Positions 10,866-24,647 of a stretch of 64,000 nt of DNA are shown here, piece after piece. The stretch's first letter is position 1, and each line of letters begins with the position of its first letter. The stretch comes from Acanthochromis polyacanthus. Its lineage: Eukaryota; Chordata; Actinopteri; Pomacentridae. The stretch is taken from NCBI RefSeq assembly GCF_021347895.1, contig NC_067121.1, positions 34,211,974 to 34,275,973 of the forward strand, given 5' to 3'. The notes below the pieces were generated by a model that saw nothing but the letters and a program-made list of their open reading frames with translations, had not been told where the DNA came from and ran no database searches. The position numbers and the translations under genes are program-made.

Positions 10866-11310
10866 GATCAAGAGGTTGTTGTTTGGTATTGCATACAACA
10901 TTTGAATGCTTCAACCATCTCTGTGAGTAGCAAGGATGTTTGCCGCTCTGACACTGTTATTTTGGGGCTCAGGGACTGAAAACTTTGGGAATCCCTGCTC
11001 TAAAGGTCAGAAGAACAGAAACATGCCTCCTGTTAATTCAGCCACCAGTAGCTTTACCTACATTTGGTTGAAGGTCACTCTTCAGTTAGCGTATGTTTTA
11101 TCTGCCTCAGTAATTCATGTTGTCATCCACCAGTGCTAAGCTTTTGATGTCTCATAACTGAAGGCTGGCAGCTTTTTAAACCACTCATTTCTTTGTTTTC
11201 TGTTCCTACCAGTTTCTATCACCGGAGTGATGTTTTTATTTTTTCAGTTAGTTGTATGTGATGAATCATTGCTTACATTTTTCAAGTGCCGCACTTTCTA
11301 AAAACCATTC

Positions 11311-11369
11311 ATATATATGCATATATATATATCTATATATATGTATGTATATATATATATATATATATA
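11311..11369. repeat. (TA)n microsatellite
   Basis: Interrupted alternating AT stretch with single GC, CT and GT interruptions, ending in about 20 uninterrupted alternating bases. Confidence 0.95.
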
Positions 11370-12355
11370 ATTCAAAACAGGTTGTGATGCACTAATTTCA
11401 CCTTAACTTTTCAGTAAGTAATATAAGCCTCAACCAGACAGCTCTGACTTATTGATTTATTTTCCTCCAGATCAAGACACCTGATAAATCCTTCAAATAT
11501 AACTCAAGTCAGGTCCAGAGTTTTTTTGTTTCTTCCTCAAAGTTGGATGGCGATTAATCTTTGTATTGGACATCTGCTTAGGAAATGAGTTTGCTCATAA
11601 CTTTCCTTTAAATCACGAGTCAGGAGGTGGGACGACTGTTAGGTGTACAGCCGAAGAACAGATCAAAGAACAGGCGTATCAGTCACCCAGCCCAGCTTGC
11701 ATTACTTCCATGCGCAAGGGTAATGAGGATAGAATCCATGAGGAGGGTCAGATCTCACTGAGCTGCACTGAAATGAAGAAGCTACAATTAGTCCCGCAGC
11801 GCATGGAATCCGAAATCACAGTATTGAACGTTAAATTAGATTTTCCGAAGTCAGACGTTGAGTTGAAGTGATTAGCTTTAAGACACATGATGGGGAAAGC
11901 AGTTTTCAATTTTACAGTTTTCTCGGGATTTTCATTTGCTTGTCCTTATTTCTCAACTCATAAGTACATATGAAATTGAAGGCGCTGACTGTAGCTACTT
12001 AAATAATTTCACCATGGTTTAACACAATTTAGAGAGACTTTAATAAGCTTTGCAACAAAAGGTGCCAATGACTGTAACCAGCGCCTTGGAATTAAATTTA
12101 TCATACTCAGAAAATTAACTATTTTTCTGTACAATTGCTCTTTAATAGAAAAAAAAAACCTGCTTGCACAGAAGGTAGCTCTGTTTTTTTCTCGTGTTAT
12201 TTATCACTTCTGTGTTTTGGCTCGTCTTTATCACGGCTGCCAGTAACTCTGGTGAAACGCTGTGCGTGCTGGAGGTAGGAGTCACTGTGTAGGTGTTCGC
12301 TTGGGCTGCTGGTAATGTGCATCTGCACGGCTGCATGTGTCACATCAGCTGCAGA

Positions 12356-12387
12356 CGTGTGTGTGTGTGTGTGTGTGTTTGTGTGTG
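12356..12387. repeat. (GT)n microsatellite
   Basis: GT array with one TTT interruption, followed by a G-rich stretch (GGGGGGGG at about 12393-12400). Confidence 0.95.
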
Positions 12388-15300
12388 GTGATGGGGGGGG
12401 CGTGACAAAATGAAACCTACAGCATAAGCTGCCACCCCTGACATAGGAGTCCTGTAGGAATTGAGTAAATCCTATTGTAAATTTGCCTACTCCATGAAGA
12501 TAATTGGCTTATTCCTGTGTTAAATAGCCGGTCCTACAGGACACTGACTGGGCTTAGCATGCTCCGTGTAGACAGTCTGTCTGTTCCTCTGCTTCTTAGG
12601 GACTTAGAGGCACATTACATACTGAATTACTGTATGACAATGATGAACTGATAGCTGCGGTGCCCAGCCCAGAGCTCCTGTGCAGGGGCCGACATGCACA
12701 GAAGTCTGCAAGGGCACAGGCTCGATTCCCACAAGGTGCTCGTCTCAGGAAAAGGAGGCTCTTGCTTCTTGATGTCTGAAAAAGCAGTTACACAGACAGG
12801 CTACTTTAGGAACAATCTGCACATCCGAGACTTCAGAGCTACATTTCTCATGCCTTGTAAAGCTCTCAATTTCTAGTTTTCATGCTCAAGTCTACACAAC
12901 AGTCTCTGGCCTCCATTGAGCTTGCATGTGGAGAAAGTGTTGCGTAGCCTTACCTAAATCATTATCCACACATCAAACACCATCTGGGTTTCACTCCGTT
13001 ACTTTGAAGATTCCTTCATCATCAGTGCTGTGCCTAAAGGAGACACAACAGATAAATGCGTGTGCATGCATACATTCGTTTGAGCTTACATGTGGCTCTT
13101 TTCATGCGCATTTTAACCCTGTAGTTGCTCAGTAACCACATTAACAGCCTCTCTGTTTCTTGGCCTCTGGGCAACTGCTTCGTGATGAACTCGGCCCCAG
13201 CTGATCCAGCAGCTCAGAAGGGGAGAAAAGCACCAAAACGCTCAAACCAGAAAATGAGAGATTCAGAGATGGATGAATTGTCAGCGGATGTGCAGCTGTT
13301 CGTGCCTGTGCGTGTGGATATATGTGTGTGTGCGGGAAGCTAGAGAGCTAGCACGCATAATTCTGGGACATGACCGAAAACTGTCTAGTTAGAGTGCATC
13401 AGGAAATGGATGAAAGGGAGAATTCCCTGCACATGGTGAGAGGAAAGAGACAGAGCTCGAAATGCTTCATCTGTGTGTGTCCTGATGGCTGCTAAGTTGA
13501 ACAAAGACAACGGAGAGACAGTGACTCCGCTATATTTTCAAACCAGTGCTCTGTCTCTGTGAAAACACGCTGGACATGCTGGGAAGTGAAATGGTTGAAA
13601 GCGTCTTTTTAAAGGTTGACTGATGATATTGAGCAGATAAAATGGCAGCACCTCAGGGAGTGTTTTTTGAAGCCAGAAATACAGGGGCGAAGGAAGCATT
13701 TGTTCATTCTTATGTTGCTGTCAAATTACATTGATAAATACTGTCATTTTTGGGTAGGTGTGATGCACCCACACTCTGCCATTAAAATGTTTTCTTTGAG
13801 TGTACTTAGTCACATGTGTGTCCAGGTGTGTGCGCAATCGTGCATTTTCTAGCCTCTCTAGAGTCGCAGAGGGCGAGCCACAGAGCATGAGGTTCATCAG
13901 GAGTGTAATTAATGTGGTGCAGTTCAGTTGTCATGCGTGATATTTCAGTCCTGCGATCTACTTGAGAAGGCTTTTTGATGAATGGCCAATTAGAAGCAGA
14001 CTCCTCATGCCTGGTGGCTGACTGATCTCTTTTTAATGGCACTCCTGTTTCTTTGATAAAACACAAAATGAATCATCGATACCCTGGGCCCGAGGAGCAC
14101 TGAGCTCAAAATTTAATTGTAATTGGGTGTGTAGCAGCAGTTTGGGGTCGAAGCTGTGCCTGTGTGTGCAGCAGAGAGTGTGTTAGAGCACTTTTGCGGT
14201 AATGGTGGTCAGCCCCAGTCATACCCCGATGCACGCGGCTGCTTTCCGAAGCATTACGAATTATATAACTTACTGGTTATGTGTGTTTATGTTTATTCCT
14301 CCATCTATATTATCTGCATTGATCTATGTGCAGTACATTTCAGCCACATTGTGCCAGTATGGCAGCCCAGCTGTGTGTGCTTACAACAACAGCAATCGAG
14401 TCTCATTGTCACAGATTTTTTATGTTTTGTGTTTGCTATTAAAGCGCACTTCAATTAGGCCTGGCAAGCTTCCCTTCCCCAAATATCCATGCTTAAACTG
14501 CATTGCTGTGGTTTTGATGCTTTAATCAAAAAGTCTCATTTTATATGCATAATTAATGCAACAGAAAGAAAAAAAGGACGAGTGGGAAAAACAGCCCTAA
14601 ACGTTCAAAGAAATACAAAGTCTCTTTTCTTCTTTATTTGCCAGTTCCTGAGGAGATGGCCGAGATGTATTTGCAGTTTCTCAGAAGGGGGTGCCACGGC
14701 AGAGGAGGGGGTTGTTTGAACTGAAGCTGTGAAAACACACCGTGTAACAATTTGCGCAAGCAGCTAGTATGTTGAACCAAAGAGCCCACCAGGAGCTTTT
14801 GGACCACCCAACGGGCAGCAAAGATCTTTGCGATGCCTTTTATGTTTGCTGCAGTGTTCTCGTGCGTCTGAGCCGCTGGAGATTTCTCCGCTTCCCTACG
14901 CAAACAGAAGATGTTGAGAATGAGGTGATTAGTGCTGTCAAAATGTCACCGCATCTCCCACTGACGCTGGAGGGGTTGGGACAATAATCTCATAATTCAG
15001 CGCATGAAACTGTAGAAATGCGTAGAAATCTCGTACCTGCCCGCCTGCCTGCAAGCAGCACATACAATACGAGCCCTTTGGATTCTCGGGTTTATGTGTA
15101 CTTTCCTCAGCCTCCTTCCAGGGCTCCACCGCACAATGTGATGCGCCTTCTAGCTGAAATTGCGAGGCAGACCTTTCACACTTGGTCACAATGGAATCTT
15201 GCTCGGCAGGTAGGCACTTGGGGAGATACAGAGGGAATCTTATTTTGAGGATTTAGACTTCATAAACATCATTATCATCTCCCCGACCTTGAGTTGCTGT

Positions 15301-17520
15301 GCTGTTCAGCGGCGACCCCAATTTTGTCAGGAACCTTGAATGGTGATGCGCATGGTCTCTCGGGCACACGGGCAATCGAGTCAACAGAAAGGAATTTTTT
15401 CCTTTTTTTTCCCAGACTGGAGTGTGTGGCATGTCTGCATGTGCGTTGTGTGTGTCTGCAAGAGGGTGTGCATCTACGTACGTGCGCTGACTCAGTAATC
15501 TTTCTAGCCTGCTGCCTGGAACCGTCAGCATCTTTCCTCCAAACAAAGTTTTCTGACTGTGCCTCTGCCAGATTTAAACTGTGTAGAACATTAGTGTAAC
15601 AGCCCACGCTCTTAGAATACAGATTTGTTCTTGAGTGCACGCCAAATGGCCTCTATATTTTATGAGCCTTCTCTCTACTAACATACCGTCTTGAGACTAA
15701 TTATCATGGTTGCACTCAAACACAAAGCTCGTTTATTATTGCATTGACATCACATTTGTTTTGGCTTGGCCTACATGGCAGGGACTTCACAGCGCTACAA
15801 TGCTGGAATCATGTTTTGAGCTTGACAGAGCATGGTTTGGATGGAGAATCTGTTCCACCGTGAGTTGTACACGACGTTAGACAGAAAGGTTGTTTGTTCT
15901 TTACAGTCTTGTCATTCGTCTCTCAAGTCAAGTGGACTGTAATTTTTTTCTCCTTTTGTGAGCTGCTCACTGGGGAGTCACGCCTCGATTCTTGGGAAGT
16001 GCTTTTTTCTCTCTTGGTCCTGCCCTAGAAATGCCTTGGTACTTTTGTTATCATAATACTTTTCCCCCCAGCATATTGTATCTGTACACTGATTCCAGCT
16101 ATTTTTACACATACTGCGTTACTATTAATAAAAGCCTGAGTAATGCTGGACTGAAAAATGGAAATGGTACATGAAAGAGGAGTTGAAAATTTAAAGGAGC
16201 TTCTATTTTTTAGTATTTTTGTAACTCTGCTGCGTGGGAAGGATTAAAGGAAGATTCCAGTTGATCTAAACTTGGCGTTTTTTCATTAATGTGGCTATTG
16301 TGGCTCTGTTGGTCATGCTACCTCTGCACTGTTCAGTTCTGACGCAGAGATTCGAGGAAAAAAGCTGCACAAAACAGCTTGTGAAAAGCGTTTATCCTGG
16401 GCATCAAGCATGAGCTCTTTGCAACTGATTGGATACAAACACAGAAATTAGCCGCTTGAATAGGCCATTTTGCGAATTGCATTAGGGATCACCTTTGAGG
16501 ATACTTTCCTGCTGACCTAATTAGTGGCATATTAATCAACGCTCGCTGGTTTGTTTACAGGTGTGAGGCTGACTTTCATTGTGGTCATACTGTCTTCTGA
16601 GGAAGCTCAGCGGTTAAATGCATTAGCAGATTACCCCATGGACTGTTGTCAGGACGATAGCAGGTCATTTCAGTTTGATGGTTGGCTAAATTTGTACGCA
16701 CAGGTAGAAAGACAGCAGGACTGCCCTGAATTTCAATGCCGACTGAGGAGGAAAACTTTTCCTGCAGAGTGTGACCTGTTGATGCCAGACTTGGAAAATC
16801 TCCATGCGCCCATAGATGAGAATAACTTCCGCTGCTGAACTACAACTCATGAGTCTGCCACTGCATCATCTACGAGGGCACTTCAGAAAAGCTTCCGGCC
16901 TCACTCGGAAACAAGCACCATATGTTCCATTTTGGGGATTGATTGTATTTTATAAAACCTTTTATCACTGTCCACATAAACTCGTATGTTGGTTGGTACT
17001 GTATGTCTTTGCAGCCGACACCCATTGAAAATCAGTTGGTGAGAGTGAAACTAAAAAATGGACAAGAAAGAAGCCTGGAGGTCCATAATTTCCACTGTGA
17101 CAAACAATCACTCATCTGTAATTCATGACCGTGCAGTAATTTGGCCTCCACTTGATCGCCCGTGGCTGATTTTGGAGGCCCTGACTGTGCCCCTCTTGAA
17201 ATCAGCAACTGGCTTCTTTATAGTTGAATAGTAAGGAGAGTCATTATTAAGCATGTTAACTGTGTGGGGATCAGTCCCTTTTTATCCAGATGCTTGATCA
17301 AAGCTCTGGCTTCTGTCTTGTCCATTTTTTGGTTTCCCTCTCACCTGCTGATTTTCAAAGTCAAAGAAAAGACAACAAATATTAGCCTTTGTGCAGACAG
17401 TGATGTAAGGCTTTATAGTACGCAGCTGTGTCCCAAAATGGGAGTTATGCTCCTAGTTTCAAGGGAAGGCCAAGAACTTTTTTGAAGTGCCCTTGTATTT
17501 TATGAGTAAATTAACTTTTA

Positions 17521-17945
17521 TTAGAAGCCGGGGTAATGCAAATAGAAAACAGGTTCTGACCCGACATAACGGAGAAAAACACTAACACCGGTTCTCAGCT
17601 TTTTGATCTGTTGTCCTCTGGAAGGCGGTACAGATGTATTAAAGCGAGGACAAACAGACTTAAAAACAGTTTCTTTCCAAGAGTCATCACCACCCTGAAG
17701 TCTCACGCCTCATATCTCACACCCAGCCAATAATATAAATTGAAATGTGCAATATACACTACTGCCTCATTCGCTCTGTTATTTATATTCACTGTTATTT
17801 ATAGTATATATTGTAAATAGACTGCCTGCACTATTTTTAAATATTTTTGAATATTTTTCTTGCACTGACAAGGAGAAGTTTTCCAATTTCGTTACACACT
17901 GTATAATGACAATAAAGCATATTATCATATTCTGATTCTAACATA
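17521..17945 (+). mobile_element. LINE 3' end with ORF2 C-terminal remnant
   Basis: At about 17607-17700 the plus strand encodes SSGRRYRCIKARTNRLKNSF followed by FPRV. This resembles the C-terminal end of fish non-LTR ORF2 proteins of the Rex1/CR1/L2 kind, where a GRRYR motif precedes NSF(F/Y)P. An AT-rich 3' untranslated region follows, with AATTTCGTTACACACTG then AATGACAATAAAG, ending in ATTCTGATTC. It is strongly 5'-truncated, as most LINE copies are. The clade is not certain. Confidence 0.75.
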
Positions 17946-19004
17946 TCATGCAAAGTAGAAAATGCATATCATTACTTATCATTGTTGATCTGAAAAGCAG
18001 CTTACATCCATAGATGGACTGACCTAATGACCTTGCTGTAAGCCCAAGTGAAACTCTAAAAAATCTGGTAAGCTTCTAATACCATACATAGAGAACTGTA
18101 ACAGCCTGTTTGCTCATGATTCTTCATAATAGCTATGCTGTTGTGTAGCTGGAGTTTGCAGCAATCTGCACCAAAGCACAGCAAATACTGCATCTCTAGC
18201 TAATGTGTCTAAATTTGATGCAAAAGACATTACCAGTGCTCCCACATTCTGCCTTCCAACTCGAGGAACAGCTGCATATGTGAGAAAAAAAGTGTTTTTG
18301 GCGTATTGATCCCACATTATGCACGTCGTCATCCTTCGGAAATGCTCACTAAATGCAGGATAGTTTGCCAGGGGGAGTTTCTTGGTACTTTTCTAAGGGT
18401 CAATTTGCAGAGCTGCAAGCCACATCTGGAGTCTCTTTATCGTGCGGAGACAGTCGATAAAAAAACTGCAGGGTGTGTATCTTGTCATTCTGTTCTTGCA
18501 ATCAGAAAAATTGCAGATAGAAGCCGTTTTGCCTGCTTTGCTTTTACTTCTCCAGAACAAACACTTGCTCAATGGAAAGATCTCCACAGCCTCCCACATG
18601 CACACAAACTGGCCGGAGTGGTAGAATATCATGGTGATTAGGTCAGCTGCACTGAGATTGAGATCCCAAATGCAGTGACAAAAGGTCCATTCTAGGAAAG
18701 TTGTTTCTGTGTTTGCTTTCAGACAGAATCAAAAACAAATCTTTCAAAAGCTTCATGTAAAAATCTACTTTTATGATTGATGCCCTTTACATGCTGTCTT
18801 GTGTGAGAGTGCAAAGCTAGCATGACCTGCAGAGCTTCAGTAGGCATATTAATGAGGTACACACCAGCATGAAATAAACTGGAATTCTTAACCTTTTGTA
18901 TATTAAACACATATTCCAAAATATCACATTGCTCAAGGATCCATAACCAGTCCCACTATAGAATAGCATCTGGTATTTTAGCAGACTACCTCATTCATTT
19001 AACA
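17946..19004. other. No feature seen
   Basis: Unannotated DNA. The 111-residue frame at 18306-18641 overlaps an antisense frame and shows no family resemblance. Confidence 0.5.
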
Positions 19005-19185
19005 TGCCAGCTTCTTCCCATCCAGGGTCACAAGTGCACCGGAGTCTTTCCCAGCTCGCACTGGGCATAAGGAAGGAAGTCTCCTGGGCAAGTTGCCAGG
19101 CGATCGCAGGTTGCGAACTACACAGAAATGCACAGATAGACGCACAAAAACACAGGAATCCGCTAATGACGGAGGCAGGGTTTGA
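19005..19185 (-). repeat. Decayed SINE fragment (V-SINE-like 3' region)
   Basis: The order GGGTCACAAGTGCACCGGAG, TCCCAGCTCGCACTGGGC, then a GGGCAAGTTGCCAGGCGATC-like stretch parallels the order in the SINE at 57763-58108 (TCTAACCCAGCTGACTTGGG, then GGACAGGTCACCAGTCTATC). The tRNA-like head is not visible, and divergence is high. It is probably an old relative in the same orientation. Confidence 0.5.
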
Positions 19186-21005
19186 AGGATGCTGCTTCAA
19201 TGAATATGCTGCTAAAATGAACATTTTGTTCAATCTCTTAGTGTCAGGGGTTTTTCTGGAATAAAACACGGCACTGCGGTGAACACAAAAACTAAACAGA
19301 CTACAAATAAAGAGAAACAACAACAACAAAAAAAGGTTGGGTAAAAATTTGCTGCACACCTACATCATCGGCCCAACTCAGCCGCGGTAAACCCACACAG
19401 GTGTTTTCACTTAATTGGCTGATTAGACCTGGCTCCTCTCCAGCCCCAGACAGAATGAATGCAGTCGTCTCACCCACCCTCGCTCCAGACTTCTAAATTG
19501 CCACCCACGTTCCTTACTTGTGTAGCGATTCAGAAGGGGCTGCTGTTGTGCCCAGAGACGGCTGGCGAAACAGTTGACTGGCCACCAAGGTAAGATCAGG
19601 GATTTCCTCTTCCTACTCAGCCTCCCACCGAGCTGCACAGCTATATGTAATTTACATTTGCTCCAGCTGTTGTTCTCACAGGTGATTTATTGCTTCTGCA
19701 AAAAATTAATATGCAATTTTCTCACATGCCTGATTTCCATCGCCCTTTGTAGTTTTTCCTTGCACCTGTTGCATCTCTAGAATTATGTCTCCATATATTT
19801 ACATTGCTACACAGTGGAAGGTGCATTTTCAAATACATTTTGAAGGGAATTTGTGACGTAGTGGGAAAGGTGGAGAGGTGTAGATGGTGACGCATACCAG
19901 CGACCAGACTTTTGTCCAAAAGACCAGAGCTGAAGTTCTGTGATGGACGAGAGAAAAATCAGTCCTAAAATTAAGTGTAGTGCTCTGTTGTTGTGTATTT
20001 TTGGTTTTCACTCATGTTCTGGAAAATATCATGCTTTGTTTGACACTTTTAGGTGTCAGAATCTTGGTTAGTGTATCTGCACAACAGTTACTTAGGTAGG
20101 GTGAAGAAAGATGTCATGGTTTGGATTAAAATACGACCCTCTGCTGCATGTTCCCCTCAATTTTATGGGTTACCAGAATGACAAGTCCCGCTCCATCAAA
20201 CATATAATTGGTTGGTTTAAAAGGAGCGACAGGAAAGCTATGAAATAAATGAAAAAATGCGTTGATTGGAAACGTATTTATGATACGCTACCAACGAACG
20301 TAATCCGGCAGAAAATACATATCTCTCAAAATGTAATTGAGAATTTAGTTTAGTTGTATAAAAAGGTAATTTTGTGGCAGCTGGTTGGTTTTTAAAACCT
20401 TCAAGAAGTAATTAGAATTTGGTGTGCAGAGGTCCAACCACCAAGAATAAGACAAACCACCTGTGTTAGTTTTCAAGGCTGTTCAAACCTGATTCTGTTG
20501 TGCAAAACAGCTGAATATCACAGCTATTACTCAATGCCACATCAGCTAAATTAATACTTAACACACGCTGACAGATCTATTTCTGCCATCAGAGAGGTTG
20601 ACGATGAATCACCACACAATGGACGGCAATAATACATTTAATCTGGTTGCTAAGGTCATTGGATGCAAATTACAATTTAGAAATTTTCAGAAACTGCACC
20701 TGAATTGCAATTAAAGAATGTCCAAATGACTGCATATATTGTTTCCCCCCTGAGAGACCTGCAAAGTAGAAATATTTTTCAATAGAACCCAGCTTTCCTG
20801 TGGCTCCCCTCTGTTTAAAACCATGAATGACACATCATTTAAAAGCCTCACAGTCAGCAATATCGCAGGAACAGATTGTTCCTATAGCTGCTTGACATCT
20901 CTCCTTATCCATGTGTAAATAAATCACAGGTGTATCCAAACACAATAATTACATGTTACGGTGCGCTTGGTGGCTGAGGTATTTGCTAACCTGCTGCCAG
21001 CCGCT

Positions 21006-21037
<32 letters not shown>

Positions 21038-24000
21038 GCAGTTTTGTGTGACAGCATCCACTCTGTCGAAGTGTTTGTCATCTATGATCACAAGCTGTGA
21101 TGATGGCTACACTGCCGACGTTCTGCTAACTCCCACAAACTGACTCATAAATTTTATGGCTATTTATGTCTGAACATTTTTCAGTTTCAAATGTTTTGTT
21201 CTCCATCGGGCGGTCGAGATGCCTCAGAACACCTAAGATTAATTTTTTCCTCCTGATGCGACTGACCCTCACTATTGGATCCAATATTCTACACCAACTC
21301 TGCTTTTTCTGCTTCTTCTGCTCGATGCGTTGTCAGGCTGACATGTTTTCAGTTATTTATCTGTTTCCGTGTTGCTCCAATAACATACACGCTAAGATGC
21401 TCTGCTTTTCAACCTGCCTTTGCATGCACAGATATGCTTTGACACGCGCAATACGGCAAATGTCAGCAAAGACAAAAACGGCATATGATCACACACTCCT
21501 CAGATCTGTACACACACACATATATGCACACAAGCCTGAAGTGCAAACCCCCCGCCCTCCGCTTTCTGCTCAATGTGGGAACAGCTGGAGATAAAGCAAA
21601 TGTGTTGGGAGTGTGTGGGTGTTCTGGTGTGACACATCTGGGTAACGCGACGTGAGGGGGTCCTGACAGATATGGGCTGAGTGAGAGCCTGTTCCTGTTG
21701 AGCTCCGTCATGATGAGGTTCCTTCCACATGCCTGCCTTCCCCCCGCTAGCTGTTAGGTAACCTGATGCTATTGTGCATACGCGTGGATGCTGGCACATG
21801 GTTTCGAAAGCGCGAGCGTCAGTGCAGCGCGGCCTCCGAAATGTGCCCTCGTGTGAAGTGACATCGGTTCCCGTGAAGAGATGGAGGGCGCGATTAAAAG
21901 GACGCGACACGGGGGAGTGAGAAAGGGAGTGGCGGCATCTCAGCTGCTTCATGACTTCATGCATGAAATGGACGGAAAGTTCAGTTGATGAATGAGAAGG
22001 TCGATGACATCGGTGCGGTGTGGCCATGGAGATGACAACGAAGGCACCAATGAACACAAATGATTTCCACTTCGCCGTAAAATTCCTTTTCTCTGTTTCT
22101 TTTTGCCACCATGTGCTCCAAGGTTAGCTCATAAGTTGATGTGTGTTGAAATCAGACTTTTTTTTCCCGTGCTCGCATAGGTGTATATGCGTGTGTGTGT
22201 GCGTGTGGGCTCCCAGTGGGGATTGTATTTCGGTCGGTCAAGCTTGACAGATAACAGCCCACCGTGCTCGTCACATCTATTATTGAGGGGACGGGAAATT
22301 GATCGGCTCTAACGGTGAATGTTACTCTGCCTTCCTCAGTGCCTCAGTGCCTCTTTCTCCTCTCACTACCGCTGTGCCCCTTGTGTTATTTGTCCTCCAT
22401 CCATCCCTTCTTGCTGTCACACTCCCCGTTGCCCTTGTTTTCAGTCATCCTGTTACCACTGCCTCCCATCCTCCCTTTCATCTCTCAACCTCTGCGCCTG
22501 TCTCTACCCTCACAGCTTCCTCTACTATTTGAATTTCTGGGCTCTCTCTCTTGATCCTTGTTTTTCCAAGCCAAACTTTGGGATGCAGACAACTACGCTG
22601 TCTCTGTTTCTCAATTGCCAGCATAATTGGACTTCTAGTTTTCTGGCAAGCTCCTTTCTGTTGAAGTTGTTGTTCCACAGTGTATCAACACACCCAATTC
22701 CTCTCTTCCTTCAGTCTGCACAAGCCCTTTTCACCCTCCTCCCCTGCCTCCATGCACTCTATCCTCATCTCCCCTCTCCTCCTCATCAGCTGGAAATCAT
22801 AACTCCGGCTCACCTTTGATCACTCTCCCTGGGAACTCTTCATCGCAGAAAGTCAAGTGTTTTTATCTTTGTTGTGTGACAATCCGCCGCTGGAAAAGAC
22901 CACGTGCCTGCCAGCCAACACGGCTGTTTGCGCCCCTAAATGTGCAGTGCGGAGGAGAAGAAAGCCTAATTTGAGCTCAATTCATCGTGGCAAGATTGCC
23001 CTGCATTTATTGATAATTGCTTTTTTCCGTTTTAAGGGATGGCGTTTCAACCGTCAGTCGTGTAAACATGAGAGATGCAGCTGTTGCCGCAATTAACTTC
23101 TCACTTTCCCTAATGAAAGGATTAATCCGCCAGCAAATCTCTCGGCTTCCTTTCAAATGCCAAGCCCCCATTCAGCGCGCTGCCAGTGGAAGAAAGGCGG
23201 CCCGTGTCGAATAAAATGGGACTATCTATAACCAGAGCCAAAAGTCACATTCATTGGCTCAGCCTGGTGTCACATCATCACGGTCCCTTTACTGCTGGGG
23301 AACAAGAGAGACCCTTAACCAACTGCTGTTTGATGATTTCCTGAGTGCAGCCTTTCCAATCATCTGTTTTCACAGCCAGGCCTCTCCACAGCGCCACCTC
23401 CGCCCCCACCCACCTTCTTTCTTTCCTGTGGATCGAGAGCTCCGATCGCTATGCTCAGAACTCCAAAACACACCATTGCTTCTTGTCAGAATCCTTCAGA
23501 ACGGACGACACAGAGTCCTTTACTTACCACAGACGGTTAAACGTCAGAAAGTGAATAGCTGTCTCCTGTTGGAGAAAGATGTGTCTGGACAGCCGATGGT
23601 GAATGACAGCCTGTTGAGAACAGAACAGAGCTTAGGCTAAATCTTTGGAGCCATTGATCGCATTTATTGATCAGTTCTTTTTTTCTATGCAGCACGGAGA
23701 CAGGAGAACAGGTGTGGAGATGACCAGATAGATCAAATCCATGACAAATGCCAATCATCCTTCTTTTTACCGCTCGGGCCATTGATCAGAAGGAGGAAGC
23801 TGTCATTGTCAACATTTACTGAAGCTTGGTTTTAGATGCTGGGTGAGATAGTCTGTCTGTCTCAATTTGGTCAAAGTCCATTTCGTGTTCACACCTGGAT
23901 TTTTACAGACGAACCAAGAGCGCATGAAGTTACATGGAGTGAAGCACCTTAATGAAGTGTGGTTTGCTCAGGCAGAGCACTGGAGTCACACTTGTATTAT

Positions 24001-24237
24001 CAAATCATTGGCTCATTCACAGCTGTGTGGGTAGCGACATCCAATGGTATTGACGCAGGTGTACAGGCACAGGTGTACTCCGCTGATAAACAAAGCTTTA
24101 ACAGGTCACCAGATGAGCTCCAGTAAATATAGATTCGGCTTTAGCAGATCACTTTAAAGGTTGCTTCTTTGACAGCTTGTGATCAACAGATGGCTTCAGT
24201 GGCTGTTAAGGTTTTAAATTCTTGGTTAAATTATGTA
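19186..24237. other. No gene seen; unique and low-complexity DNA
   Basis: No coding region supported. Positions 22320-22830 are pyrimidine-rich on the plus strand and give stop-poor frames in more than one phase, which is compositional. Positions 21780-21920 are CG rich. Positions 22850-23240 look single-copy and could be conserved non-coding DNA, which cannot be tested here. Confidence 0.5.
21006..21034. repeat. (GT)n microsatellite
   Basis: About 14 uninterrupted GT units. Confidence 0.95.
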
Positions 24238-24647
24238 CTGTGCCAGTAAAAAGTATTCACCCTTCTTGGAAGTTTTTCATTTTTACTGCTTTTCAACATT
24301 GACTCATAGTTAATTTAATTTGGCTTTGATGGCAAAGTGAAAGTGGACTTCTACAAAGTAATGCCAATTAATTAAAAGTATGAAATGATTGCGTAAGTGT
24401 TCACCCCTTTAAAGTGAGTCATCTAATTCAACACAGGTGCAGCCAGTTGGTGCTAGAGGTCACTTAAGTCTGAGTGAATGTGTCTCAAGTGATCGTAGTA
24501 TAAAGACACCTGCATGTCGAAGGTGGATCCATACACCCGGCTGTAACTACACCACAAAGACAAAAACAACAACAAAATAAACACTCCAAGCCACTCATTG
24601 AAAAAGTTATTGAAAAGCATAAGTGATTGGATGGACTGACTGAATAG

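Larger units (their letters stand above)
10866..17520. other. No gene seen; mostly unique DNA
   Basis: No coding gene supported. Parts may be conserved non-coding DNA, for example 14760-15240 and 16440-16900, but this is only an impression. A 95-residue frame at 16551-16838 begins just after an acceptor-like TTTGTTTACAG; it matches no family I know and is treated as chance. Simple repeats inside are listed separately. Confidence 0.5.

Noticed and set aside
16551..16838. Exon-like frame after TTTGTTTACAG
   Set aside because: The acceptor-like sequence and 95-residue frame are suggestive, but there is no recognised domain, no matching donor and no neighbouring exon. Kept only as a region that could be tested with RNA-seq.
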